From: Ophthalmolycus amberensis
Lineage: Eukaryota; Chordata; Actinopteri; Perciformes; Zoarcidae
DNA: 64,000 bases
Direction of reading: 5' to 3'
NCBI GenBank assembly: GCA_024529925.1
Contig: JAFEUB010000846.1
Coordinates: forward strand, 699,001-763,000
The position numbers and the translations under genes were made by a program. Of this stretch, positions 13,239-25,549 are shown in pieces. The notes below the pieces were generated by a model. The model ran no database searches. It was given only the letters and a program-made list of their open reading frames with translations, and was not told the origin of the DNA. How positions within the stretch are numbered: the first letter of the stretch is position 1; each line of letters begins with the position of its first letter.

Positions 13239-14228
13239 GGCAAGGCAAGGCAAGGCAAGTTTATTTGTATAGCACATTTCAACAACAAGGTAATTCAAAG
13301 TGCTTCACATAAAACCATTAAAAGCATCAAAACATAAGGCAAAAGAAAAGGAGATTTAAAAACAATTAAAGAAACAGTGTAAGAAATAAAATTCAGTAGT
13401 AAAATGCAGAAATGCAGGAAATTGATTAATATATTAATTGAATGTGGTTAAATTAAAGGCAGCAGCAAACAGAAAGGTCTTCAATCTTGATTTAAATGAG
13501 CTGAGGGTCTCAGCAGACCTGCAGCTTTCTGGGACTTTGTTCCAGATATGTGGAGCAGAAAAACTGAATGCTGCTTCTCCATGTTTAGTTCTGACTCTGG
13601 GAACAGAAAGTAGACCGGTCCCAGATGACCTGAGGGGTCGGGATGGTTCATAAGGTAGCAGCAGATCAGAGATGTATTTTGGCCCAAAACCATTCAGTGC
13701 TTTGTAAACCAACAGCAGGATTTTAAAGTCAATTCTTTGTTGGACTCGAGCTGCAGCGTTCTGAATCAGCTGCAGCTTTCTGACGGATTTTTTACAGAGA
13801 CCTGTAAACACACCGTTACAGTAGTCCAGTCTGCTGAAGATAAATGCGTGGACAAGTTTTTCCAAATCCTGTTGAGACATAAGTCCTCTAATCCTTGATA
13901 TATTCTTCAGGTGATAATAGGCTGATTTTGTAATTGTCTTGATATGGCTGTTCAGGTTGAGGTCTGAATCCATAACTACACCTAGATTTCTGGCTTGGTT
14001 TGTGGGTTTTAACATCAGTGACTGAAGCTGAGCGGTGATTTTCAATTGTTCGTCCTTGGTACCAAAAACAATTACTTCTGTTTTATCTTTGTTTAATTGA
14101 AGAAAATTCTGGCACATCCAGTTGTTGATTTGTTCAATGCAGTTACCCAGCCCTTGTATGGGATTATAGTCCCCTGGTGACATAGTTATGTAGATTTGTG
14201 TGTCGTCTGCATAATTATGATAACACAC
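13239..14228 (-). mobile_element. L2-type LINE, 5'-truncated
   Basis: This is a non-LTR retrotransposon on the minus strand. The uninterrupted coding part runs from 14228 down to 13434. The 3' end at 13239-13259 consists of short GGCAA repeats on the + strand, the kind of simple tandem tail typical of L2/CR1-group LINEs. The adjacent 3' region (TTTATTTGTATAGCACATTT on the + strand) resembles a very common fish LINE tail, from memory. The copy starts just before the YADD catalytic motif of reverse transcriptase, so most of the element is missing. It lies antisense to ERC2 inside the 30-kb intron. No convincing target-site duplication was found. Assignment to L2 rather than a neighbouring CR1-group family is from remembered sequence. 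Confidence 0.85.
13434..14228 (-). pseudogene. L2-type LINE ORF2 3' fragment (RT end and C-terminal region)
   Basis: The 264-codon open frame begins at the truncation point with CYHNYADDTQIY, which carries the YADD catalytic box of the reverse transcriptase palm. It continues with LNKDKTEVIVFG, NLGVVMDSDLNLNSHIK and FSRLDYCNGVFTGL, all typical of L2/CR1 RT and thumb regions, and ends in the usual basic Phe-rich C-terminus (SRLKTFLF). It has no stop or frameshift, so the insertion is fairly young. One irregularity is that AAARV is followed directly by QQRIDFKILLLVYKALNG. Related elements, as I remember them, carry about 25-30 extra residues here, ending in a HWLPV motif. The fragment lacks the endonuclease and most of the RT, and cannot be functional. 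Confidence 0.85.
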
Positions 14229-14246
14229 TTTGTGTTATCATAATTA
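14212..14246. repeat. Perfect 16-bp inverted repeat at LINE 5' junction
   Basis: The left arm TAATTATGATAACACA (14212-14227) belongs to the LINE coding sequence. The right arm (14231-14246) is its exact reverse complement and lies just outside the LINE's 5' end, with the loop CTT between them. The arms could form a hairpin. Confidence 0.95.
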
Positions 14247-14269
14247 GTAGAATGTCTCTGCAAGATTAA

Positions 14270-14480
14270 GCAAAAGAGAGAAGTTGAAGCAGAGAGTTAG
14301 GGTAAATGATGGAGGAAAAAAAGTGTGATAAAATGGGAGAGTGATTGATGGAGGGGGGGTGATGGATGGATGGAAGAAGGGAGGCGGAGAATGATGGAGG
14401 AAGTGGTGGAAGAAAGAAGAGGGAAAAGATTGAGAATAGCTGTGAGGGAAGGTGCAGAGTCTGGTTCGCAGAGGAGTTGA
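14270..14480. repeat. Purine-rich low-complexity tract
   Basis: A G/A-dominated + strand with GGA, GATG and GGAAGAA motifs over about 200 nt. No coding potential is seen. Confidence 0.65.
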
Positions 14481-15261
14481 GCTAGAGGGGAAGAATGACT
14501 AAACACAACATCCATGTATCAGAAAACACCTGCAACACATCCACCTGTTAATTCACAATTTGATTTTCACATAAGAAAGTCGAAATGGAAGTGTAAAATA
14601 TATTTATTCGAAAATATGTTCATGCTAGGCTGAGTTGGAGAAATAGAGAAAGATATAAAAAAAGCCAATGGAAATATATTTTTGAACACATGATGATGTT
14701 CAGTGCATATTTTTGCTTTATTGTTTTGTTATATTTCTCTACTTTACCAAACTACACCTTGGACAAAAATACCACATAGACAAAGAACATTAATTCCTCA
14801 GTGTAACATAAAACCAGGAGCTCTATCAATTACACACTCTTATGCCCTTGTCATGAATTTTTGCTTAACAGTTTTCACATTGTCATAATTTGGATAGAAA
14901 CATAATCTTTTGTGCCATTCTACAAAAGCAAAATATGGACTATATCTCATGCATACTCCTTTTTTAGCATGTCATTAAATCAAACATGCATAAGCAAATG
15001 GGCTATTCGACTGTGAATTTAATAACCTGTAACCGCGAAAATCAATTCTTTCCGTGAAGTGTGTTCATGTATCGTTTGTTATAGTAATCCATGGCATCAT
15101 GAAGCTTAGAGCAGTAGCGACATTATGACTTTCAAGTCCCCCAATCTAGACATCCTGTCTGCACAGCGCCATTACCATGGTTACAATGACTAAACACACA
15201 GAGAGACCAGCTGTACTGGCAAGGTCATGTCCCTGCTCAGTGATCTCCCTGAGGGGCCCGG

Positions 15262-15296
<35 letters not shown>

Positions 15297-15307
15297 CACA
15301 CACACAC
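15262..15307. repeat. (CA)n microsatellite, one interruption
   Basis: CA repeats interrupted once by a CG dinucleotide at about 15289-15291. Confidence 0.92.
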
Positions 15308-16998
15308 CCTTACAAACTCACACGCAGATATGCACAGATATACAGCATGTGCCCTCATTCTAAGGCATTTAAATCGAAAAAAGGTATCTTTTCATATCCA
15401 TATTTTCAACCAGCAAGCAGCATTGCGTTCACAATGCTTTGAAATTACATTCACATACACATACACTGGTAGAATCACAGATATGGTGTTTCAGTGCCTT
15501 TGTTGTGATAAGTAATGATGAGACATCGAGGGTCGGTGCAGTGTGTGAATGGGATTCTCTGTATTGCAGTGATGAGGAGGGGCTGACCACACATCACCTT
15601 CCTCACTCTGCAAGCGCGTTTGTATGTGTGTCGCCTCGTGGGAACTTCGGGCCATTCATCATGTCTGTCTGTGCTCCCGTGCCCTCTGACACGCGTGTTT
15701 ACCTTCGACATGTGTGTCGGCTGCGGGCCTGTAGGTGTGCTATTATGTCAGGGCCTAGGCATGCTCCACCCTACTCCTCCTCCTCCTCCTCCTTTGAGGT
15801 TTTGTCAATGGAGGGCTTCATTACATGGAAATCCCTGCTTCTAAGACCTTGGTCAGTACAGTAAGGTAATGACAGACTTCTACCTGGATCCCATACAGTA
15901 AGCTTCAAGGATGGAGACTCCAGAGTTTCCTCAGTATAGTCAGCTTTTGATTTGGATATTACTCTGTTCAGCCAATGCAACTGAAGGTTAAGGGCCATGA
16001 ATTTAACTTTTCTGACCCATTTTTCCCTGGACCATGTTATTCTCTGGGAATGCACTCTGCAAACGTCATGTCTTAAGCTCACTTCTCTCAGAGTTTGGCT
16101 GTTCTAGTATCAATTATGGTTATTTTTTTATCGCTACTTTGGAATATTTTATTGGTGCTCATATCCGCAAAGTATTTTTGGCGAACATTAACGAACCCAG
16201 TACATATGATTTGGAGGTTTTATGTCCTGTACAGTATGTGAAACCCTGACTTGAGTTTAGTAAAACTAACACACACTCTGTTTGCCTGCAGTATGGTTAC
16301 TGTTGCTGTCATAGCAGAGAGGATTTGTCAGCCACGGCGTAACCGGGTGAAGTGGCATTGTCTCCTAATGTATGAATGACTGGAAGGTGGAGCTGTCTAA
16401 TGAAGTTGATGTTGAACTGAAAGACAAGTTGACGCTCGGAGATTATTGGTCGGAATGAGAGGACAGCGCATTTACTATTTGTGTGTGTTTAGTTAAACTG
16501 ATAGACAGAGATTGAATAGTCTTTCCAGAGACAGAAAGAACTTCTTGTCTTGATCTGAACACATAATGACGATTGGGGGATTGTGACACACAAAAACAAA
16601 AAGAATGCAGTGATTGACAACTAGAGAGGAAGGGGGGCTTCCACGTCAAGGAGGCTATGGGAAGATATCGCATGTGGAAAAAGCTTTCATCTTCGTACTG
16701 AGTCAGTTTGCCCCACTAGAGTAACATCATTCTTTCATAGTCTCTTCTTACTTTTACTTCATCACTCCTTTAAGGCTGACCTCCTTAACTTCTTCTGAGT
16801 AGCACATGCTCTCCCTCCCTCTCTTTTTTGTCTTGTTCTATCTCTGGACGGGTGGAAGAAGGCCTGGAATTTATCACACATACCTTATAATTACTATCAC
16901 AGGAAATGGTCCTGAGGAAGTAGGTGCACTAGCTCTACTAATTAGTGTCAGTCGCAAAGACACATGCACATACTTGCACGCGCTCACACAAACACACA

Positions 16999-17000
<2 letters not shown>

Positions 17001-17038
<38 letters not shown>
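17001..17038. repeat. (CA)n microsatellite
   Basis: About 19 CA units. TAATTA cores lie on both sides, at 16939-16944 and 17041-17046. Confidence 0.93.
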
Positions 17039-17039
<1 letters not shown>

Positions 17040-17763
17040 CTAATTAGCATCATTTGGCTGATGTAGAAGTCTCGGGAAAGCTCATTCTTATTGGCCTTAG
17101 GGAGACTAACACCCCCAAGATTACCCGGTTGTATAAATTTCGAGACTAATTGATTGGAAGTCTTGTGTGTCTGCCTGTGTGTGTTTGTGTGTCGGAGCAT
17201 TTAAGTATGCGCATAGTGGGCAATTGATTAGGTGGGCCCTGCGGCCATAAAGAGGCAGACCAGGACACAGGACCCAGAGGTGACCAGTGACGGCCTCCTT
17301 AACGACGGTCCTGCCCTCAGGGTCACCAAAGGAATGAGAAGAAGGAAGGGGAGGTCAAGGGAGGAGGTGTTGTCAGTGTAGAAAGAAAGATATTGTCATG
17401 CCAGTAAAGCACATTTTAATTTAAAATCTAGAGAGACATGCAGATTGATATATGCAGTTGAGCTATAACACGGATAGATCAATAGCAGCAGAGAAAGAGT
17501 ACCAAGAGCTAACTGAAAGCCTAATGAGAGTGTGCAGCAGTGAGAGACTTTAGAAAGAAAAGGGATGAGTTATTTGAAGTGCAGCTATGTTGTTGGATGT
17601 GCTGGGTTGTAAACCAGCCATTAAAACAGTGGCCTAGTAAAATGCCCTCATGGTTTACCATTATGGGCACATGAAATGCTGGCATACCCACACAAGTGAG
17701 TCAATGGGGCTTACTGGCATATATTCACACACACTGTAAACACCTCCAATCCTCTGTGGTTGG

Positions 17764-17766
17764 CAC

Positions 17767-17798
<32 letters not shown>

Positions 17799-17826
17799 CT
17801 ACACACACACACACACACACACACAC
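17764..17826. repeat. (CA)n microsatellite, interrupted
   Basis: CA repeats broken by a single CTA interruption near 17800. Confidence 0.92.
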
Positions 17827-18271
17827 CTGAGCTCGGGCTCCTGTTTTTCTCCTCTGTGGCTTTTCCGGTTACTGCTGTCTGTCTTTATCTGAGTATAAGT
17901 ATGTCTCAGTGTCTGGGTCTGTGTCCCTTCCCCTTTTGTTTTGCACATTTTACAGATCAATTAAAAAAAGCACAATGCTGAGTGCTTTCTGTTTGTCTCC
18001 GCAGGTTTAGTTCTACACATTCTCATCTAGTTTTTCTTAATCAGAGCAAGATATTGTTACATAAAGCCCTCACTAAGGGCTTAGTCTTTCTGACTCTTTG
18101 TTGGTTTCACTGGAGTTTTATTGGCTCCGTACATTTCTCAGTCTTGCTGAGATGGTTCCCAGGAGGTTTTAATAGAAAACAATAGTAGAACAGACTGCTT
18201 CCCAGCACCGGGTTGCTCCAACGCTGCACACCAGTCAGCATACACCACAGCAGCCCCTGGCACGTCTGAAT

Positions 18272-18285
18272 TGTGTGTGTGTGTG

Positions 18286-18319
<34 letters not shown>

Positions 18320-18362
18320 TGATCTGGTGTGTGTGTGTGTGTGTGTGTGTGTGTCTGATCTG
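18272..18362. repeat. Duplicated (GT)n plus CTGATCTG unit
   Basis: Two consecutive blocks each consist of a GT run ending in the same CTGATCTG sequence, which suggests a tandem duplication of the whole unit rather than simple slippage. Confidence 0.85.
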
Positions 18363-18517
18363 TTTAATTCAGGGATGTAGACCCAAACTGTAATTATCAT
18401 TATGTACTTCTCGGCAGTCGCAGGAAACAGCCCAAGCAAGTTTGGATGAGCGTGTATATCCTCACTGATGCGCATTGAATGTGTTTGTGTGCAAAGAATA
18501 ACATGTGCATACATGAA

Positions 18518-18519
<2 letters not shown>

Positions 18520-18554
<35 letters not shown>

Positions 18555-18568
18555 GCGTGTGCACGTGT
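18520..18568. repeat. (GT)n microsatellite, imperfect
   Basis: A pure GT run followed by GC-containing variants (GTGCGTGTGC). Confidence 0.9.
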
Positions 18569-20140
18569 GCACATAGAAGCAATGATGTGAGGAGCATGAG
18601 AGCTATTAGCAGTGAAAGATAAGCAGATTGTGCCAGTGGCTATGTGATGATTTTTCCTGCTCTTGTCTTGGCCCTGCTCTTGTTCATTTGGTCTCTGCTA
18701 AATGGAGACATATTGGAAACATGACTGTTCTCTCGGGGGCCGGTGGGTATCCAGAGTTTAGGCCTGGAAAGCAGAGGAAAGAAGAAGAAATGAGAGGAGA
18801 AGGGAAGTAGGGGAAATGAAAGGAGAAGGGTGGAAAGAGAAAAAGAAGAAATACAAATAAAATCAGGGGAGAGATAGGGGTCATTGGAGTTAAGCTCACC
18901 GCTAGGATTTAAACTCATAAAAATAAAAGCAAAAATTTTCTTATTTGTTTATGGAGAGAAATTACCGTTCACAAGCATCATAGACACTGTTAAGTTTCAC
19001 AACTTTGCAGTAAAACCTTTGTCTCATTTTTACGATATCAGAGTTGATGTCCAGCAAAAAGCGAAGCAACACCAACTGAAACGAGAAGGAAAGAGAAAAA
19101 ACAACACACCGAACTAAAACCCAAAGTTTATTTGGAGAAAGCGTCACATCTATTCAAGATGGCAACCGCAGTTTAATCCGTGTAGTCCTTCATCTTTAAA
19201 GCTAGCATCAATATGACAGAAAAGGCCTTCATGTGGGCGGACAGACTGCGCAGACAGGACTGGTCACCACTAAACAAACAACACAGGAATCCTGCAGAGA
19301 CAAGAATGGCTAGAGGGAGTGTGAGCAAAGACAATGGCACGACTTTCAGGACGTAGATGAAACGCAGAATATAGACAGTGTGTGCACGCATGATTGAGAA
19401 TTTGGCCATTTATGACTGTCTTGATATGAAGTATGTCTGGTGTAATTTAAGTCAAGATCAGAGAACTGAGGAATAAGCCGTGCCATTTTAGCATACAATA
19501 TTCAAAGCCTGAACAAGACAGTATGTCTTCACTGGCATTACTGTAACCAAAACCCCAGTGGATTAAAAACAATATGTATACATATCCGTTATTATGAAGT
19601 GTGAGGCATTTGGAAAGATGATGAGGTTGACATTTGCTGTTACAGAGCATGTGGTGGTGCATTTCCTTTCTTTTCCGTCTGTGTTTACACTTAACCTGTA
19701 GCACCCATTGAAGCATTCTGCAACAGAAACCACAATTCAGTCAAACTGGAATGTACAGACGGCATACATACAATCCAGGAATCAGTAGCGCTTACTCTTT
19801 CAGTGGTAGCTGTTTTTCTAATATCCAGTCGAGAATAAATGTCCTTTAATCTGTTTTGGCTATGATATCAAAAAGCACTCCTTGCTACTTTTTTCCCCAC
19901 ATTATCATCAAATATATACTTTGTCTAAAATAAAAAATTGAATGCAAAAACTGGGATAATGTGTAGCCTACAGCTAGCTATCTCACTAACTTAATGGCAA
20001 CAATTTATGGTATACAAATATTATAAATGTCTTGTTCACCATAAACATGTGCATTAAACTGTAGTACCACTGACATGCCCAATAGTGAATAGTCTAACTT
20101 ACTCAGAAAATAAAAACTATACCTTAAGCCTGTTCTCAAC

Positions 20141-20146
20141 ACATAC

Positions 20147-20192
<46 letters not shown>
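20141..20192. repeat. (CA)n microsatellite
   Basis: CA repeats with one early CG interruption. Confidence 0.92.
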
Positions 20193-20194
<2 letters not shown>

Positions 20195-23100
20195 GCACGC
20201 ACACATTCAATCACAATAACATGCACTGACATATCTGACATGTCTCTGGTCCACTCATGCCATAGGTCTCCGGGTTCAGCATTTACTGAAATCAAATGTG
20301 TGTGTTTGGCTTTGGGTTACACACTCGATTGAATTAGAGAAATGGTGCACACTCGCTCACTTACTCACACACATACACGCACACACACAGCCTCACAGGG
20401 ACACAGATCTCTATTAAGTTAAAAAAGAGAGCTGAGTGTCTTCTTCCATTCCAAGGGCTTTTATGTGATAAGATCGGCTTGAGGTGCTCTCCTATGCAGG
20501 ATTCCTGAGCACATCAAACAACAGTAAACCACATCACAGAGGCAGGAAGAGCTCAGCTCCATTAGCCAGCCCATAAAGAACATGTGTATGTATAACAGGA
20601 GAGCTACGCGAGCCACTACAAAAGGTACAGAATACACACACAGGACAAACGTCCTAAGGTATGCAGTCCTCTGTCATACTCACAAGTCGGTGTGCATTTG
20701 GGTGCAAATGCCCATGCACGCAATTATATTTGCACAGATAAACATTGCTGTGTGTGTGTATGGTGTGTATGGTCTAAGGAGGCAACAAGTACTGTTTATT
20801 CATAGTCCTCATACCATTCATATATATAAAGCCAGAACCATATACTTACGATATGAGTGTGTGTGTGTGTGTGTATATATATATAAATGTACACACACTG
20901 GCTTTATCATTATAATATGAGCACTTTCTGCGTTTTATTCATTCCAATCGAGTCTTGAGCTTTTCAAAAAGTGGCACAGGGGCATGGCTGTATTAGTACA
21001 CAACTGGTACATACCTCCAGCAAACACAACCTATCCAACACTAAATCTGCAATGCTCCTCCATCTCTCCATCCTGTCCTCCATCACTTTTTGCAAAAAGA
21101 GACGTCTCTCTTATGAGGCGTTTAGTGACGAAAGGCCAAAGAGACACCCAACTACAGCAAGAGAGAGACAGGAAGACAAAGAGAGAGGAGGAAAGGGGTT
21201 TCGGGGGGGGAGAGAAGTTGACCCAGATTGAGTTTACCAGTTTTTCTTACATTTATTTGAAACAGATCTTTACTGTATGTGCTGTCCAAGCCACAGGCAG
21301 TGAGATATCACCTTCTACTCAGGCTCCAGAGGATCTGATTCAAACTGGATGTCCATCACTTACTGTGACTGGCCTTGCTCTGATGTCTTAATCTACTGTG
21401 CAGAAGGGACTCAAGAACCAAGATGAGAAACATAAATGGCATGTTTTAAACTGCATCAAACAATAGCATAAAGAGAAAGTAGGTGCATCGTGATGATGTG
21501 GATGGTGACAAATGTCTCCCAATGACAGAATGAAATGGAGACACAGGCCCACCCGGCTCTCTGCTAAACCATCGTAACATGTATTAAACCAGTGGATTAG
21601 GCTGCCTGCTAGCATTACAGGCATTCCCGTGCCAGTCAGCGATGTTCTGCCCACCGAGGTTAACATTTAATCCTAAAGATGACATATACACAAACAGTGT
21701 TATTGCCGCTGATGCCGCACAGGATGCCAGTGCAGAGGGAGCATGCAAATGGTGCTGAGACTGATATGCAAGTGTGTGTTGTGAATGGAGGCTCATGGTA
21801 GCACAAGCCTTGAAATGTGTGGTAGAGGAGAAAGAGACGGCGAGTGGATGGCGAGGGGGAAACAGAGGGTGTTCAGAGTGGAGTTATGCACCATGGCAGG
21901 CCGTAATTGCTTGCGGCTCCTGTTGTGTGTTTGGCTTTGTTTGAGCATGTCCAATACAACCAGTCATAGGGGAGCCTCTACCAGAGCAAACACACAAACA
22001 CAGGGCTGAACCATAGAGAAGGCTTTTATGGTGTTGAAGACTTCAGTAATGCGACACCTAGGGCAAACACAGAGTAATAAAGCAATTGCAGCACATTGTT
22101 TGGATCCTTCTCCTTGCATGGTTTGTTTGTCAGACTCGGAGTGTCGGTTTCCTGACATCAGTGTCCTGACATGTCACTTTGGGAGCTCAGTGCACGATAA
22201 ACATACATGCACGTCTGTGCGCGCACATAGACGTGCGAAAACAGTACAAATTCAGCATCAACACTTCATGCATTTATGCAGATACACAGAGACACAAGCC
22301 CACATGTATCTGCACGCACACCACACTGCAGACATCTCGACATGTCAGTCACCGTGTGTTTCGTGCCAGTGTTCCCCCAAACTTCTAAGCAGATTCCTTT
22401 GACTGCATGACTGCAGATAAAAGAGCAATAAACATTTATTTCTTGCTTGCTTACGTGTATTCCTCACATGCTCTTCACCTCATTTCAAAGTTGATGTTCT
22501 GCGACACAGATGGATTTTTGTGTCAAAATGTTTGTACGTGCGTCTGTACCCTTCCCAGCTGAGTCTATTTTGGATCCTCTGTAGCTCTGAGGTGGTCTCC
22601 AGCCCATCCTCGGCACAAAACGAGAGCTGATTGTTAATGCACACCCTGTCATCACAGTGTGGTTGTAAAATAAGCCCAGTCTTTCTGACTTGTAAGTAGG
22701 TGCAGACTTTTTTTTCTTTTTCTTTTACTCTTTCCCCCCCCACATGACTGCGTGCCACTTTCTCTGAAATTCAGTCTTCCTGTATTATCTCAGCATGTTT
22801 CTACTTCAAAGTCCAGGAAACACACAAAAACACACCTGTATTCTCTCTGCTGTAACAGTTGTGGGAAACCTAACAACTCTGAAACAGACCATGTTCGCTC
22901 TATTTAGAACACACCTATACAAATCTACAAATGCATAGAGTCACAGCAAGTCATTGTGTCATCTGCAAAATCGCAATCATAGCGTTTGTCTGCTCAGATT
23001 ATTGGTAAGAGAGAAAAGAATTAGAATACAAAAAGGTATAGTGAAGAATACAAAGTCAATTTGTTGTCAAACCTTTTCCTTGGTTTCACATCAGTTTCAC

Positions 23101-23539
23101 CTTAAATCAGAGCCTAAATTTGACCAAAACAGATGCAAGTACCAAAATTCAGCAGTTGCATTACATGATCATCCTGGATATATTTATATTTATACGCATA
23201 TCTTGGTTGTATATGTTTTTTTGTGTGCATTTCATTACATACATTAAGCCTACTTACATGCAAAATACATTTCCACACTTTGTACATAAAGGCATATTTG
23301 GTTAATAGAAACTTTTTTATGTATCTATTGATTCAATAATTCAAATTGTACAAACATATAATATTGCATAATGCTACAAAACCAACTTAAAATATGATAC
23401 CTTTTGGCCTACAGAGTAGATGGATAATGAGAAAGAATACCAAAGGCATTTTCTATGTGAGGTTTTCTCAGTATTAAGCTAGCTATGTGTTTGCCTAGAG
23501 ACGCAGTTACACAGGTGTTTAGGGGTGCGCACATATGAC

Positions 23540-24090
23540 GTAGGATGTCGTCATCATGACGTAACCCAGTGGTTTGTGGACTGACGTTTCGAAGACTCGG
23601 GTTCGGCGTTTGGGCCTTCGCCGTCTTGCATTACAGCACACACCATCTTGGCTTTTTACAACCAATGAACGGTAATGACCATATTTGGACTGAGGAGGAG
23701 AAATGTAAAGATGCTTTGTACGGCTCTGGTAGTGGTAGTAACCTGTCAATCACAAGCTAGCCCGCCCTAAAGCATACTCCGCTTTATGGTCTATTATACT
23801 CTAAATGGGACCATCATTTACTAAATTGACATCATGCTGTATTCAAGAAGACTTGAAACTAGCTATTAAGAACATAAACTAATCTTTACAATGTTTAGTG
23901 AGTTAATACATCAAGTGAGAAGTAGGGTCATTTTCTCATAGACTTCCATACAATCTGACTTCTTTTTGCAACCAGAGGAGTCGCCCCCAGCTGGCCAGTA
24001 GAGATAATGCAAGTTTTGAGACACTTACGCATTGGCTTCACTCTTCAGAGTCGCCAGTTGCCGCCAGTTGCCGCCTTGGTGCGCACCTAG
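23540..24090. repeat. Dispersed fish repeat (probable non-autonomous element)
   Basis: The stretch contains phrases I recall from a repeat that is very abundant in spiny-rayed fishes, including CCAGTGGTTTGTGGACTG, AAAGCATACTCCGCTTTATG, CATAGACTTCCATACAATC and GCATTGGCTTCACTCTTCAG. The order and spacing match my memory of the consensus. It has no coding capacity. The ends and class are uncertain; masking against a fish repeat library would settle them. Confidence 0.55.
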
Positions 24091-24388
24091 ACTCACCAGG
24101 AGGTGGCAGTGCACAATAAGAAGTAATGGTTCTCATGTGGTCAAAAATCCGAAGTGCCATTACTCAGTACTGGTGAGCAGCGGCCCATTTCAGGCACTGT
24201 CCGGGCAACAGAAACATCTTCTACACTTCTGCTGTCTTAATGTCACTGTCACAAACAGTCCTTATATCAGTTCTAAAGTTATTTTAGATTTTCCATAAAA
24301 CAAATGAAATCATTTTTACAATGACTATTTGTAGATCAATATAATCATCTGGAGGTAAAACCTCAAATATATTTAGAATCTATAGTTT

Positions 24389-24393
<5 letters not shown>

Positions 24394-24428
<35 letters not shown>
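24394..24428. repeat. (GT)n microsatellite
   Basis: An uninterrupted run of about 17 GT units. Confidence 0.93.
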
Positions 24429-24429
<1 letters not shown>

Positions 24430-25518
24430 CTGACAGTGAAAAAGTGAAGGTATATTAGAAACTCAGTTAGTTAATGATCTCACTTAGTCTTACCCACAGT
24501 TCTCAGATGTCAGTGGAGCACATCCGTGTCTTTACACAGAACAGCACCATCGTAATACTCTTTACTGCCTGGTCACAGCATGCACACACACTCAACACTC
24601 ACACACATAGAGGCAGATGCATCAAGCCGTGTCGCCCTCCTGCATATAAACACAAACACATTTATGTGCACAAACACATGTATACCTCTTAAGGTCCCTG
24701 ATGTTCCTACTGAAACTCCGTGCATGATTGACGAGTGACCACAGACAGAATGATCAATTAAGACTCAAGAACATGAAAAATTAAAAATGAACTCGTTCCC
24801 ACACATACAGACACACTCCTGTATGAAACCATAGCAAGGAAAATAACTGAGTGGAAGCCATTGTTAAAATGACTGTGACGTAATATACCAAGGGAGCTGG
24901 CTCGGCTGTGTGTGTGTTATCTGGATATCAGTGGGTCTGTCCGCAGCATCTGACTGCACACAACCAGTGGTCTCTTTATTAAAAACCAGAGGCATGTTTG
25001 AATCCATGCACAGGTGTGTGGGATGGAAAAAGCTGACAAAACATAATAAAGGCAAAAGGAAACTGGACTCTAGTACGACAACCTGAGTCAAGGAGCCGAA
25101 AGATATAAGAGCTGGTGTAGTTTTTGCTGCAGTGATTACAAGACAGGCACTAATGCTGTTTCGTGCTTGCATCCTCGTGCACTAGTCCATGTGTTTGCGC
25201 TTGCAGCTTCAATTTTCATATGCTCGTAAAATGCATAAACACACACGCTTTCAAATATTTTCCACGAACATGAAGTGCCATAATGACAAGAGCGCAGGTT
25301 GTTTCAATGTGTCTTCTTCACACGGAAGATATTCACAACCACTATACTTTACAAGTACGGGTATGTCTCTATTGGGAATTCACACCGACTGACGAACAAG
25401 CAAATGCAATGACACAACCGGCTCAATGCACCAGAGGCGTGATCTGTCTCCACCAGCTTCAACATACAAATTACCCAGATTATAGAGCGGTGTGGGTCTA
25501 TATGTCTGTCTGTCTGTT

Positions 25519-25549
<31 letters not shown>

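Noticed and set aside
18107..18574. 155-codon reverse ORF with Thr-His repeats
   Set aside because: It is made almost entirely of CA/GT microsatellite sequence in three blocks.
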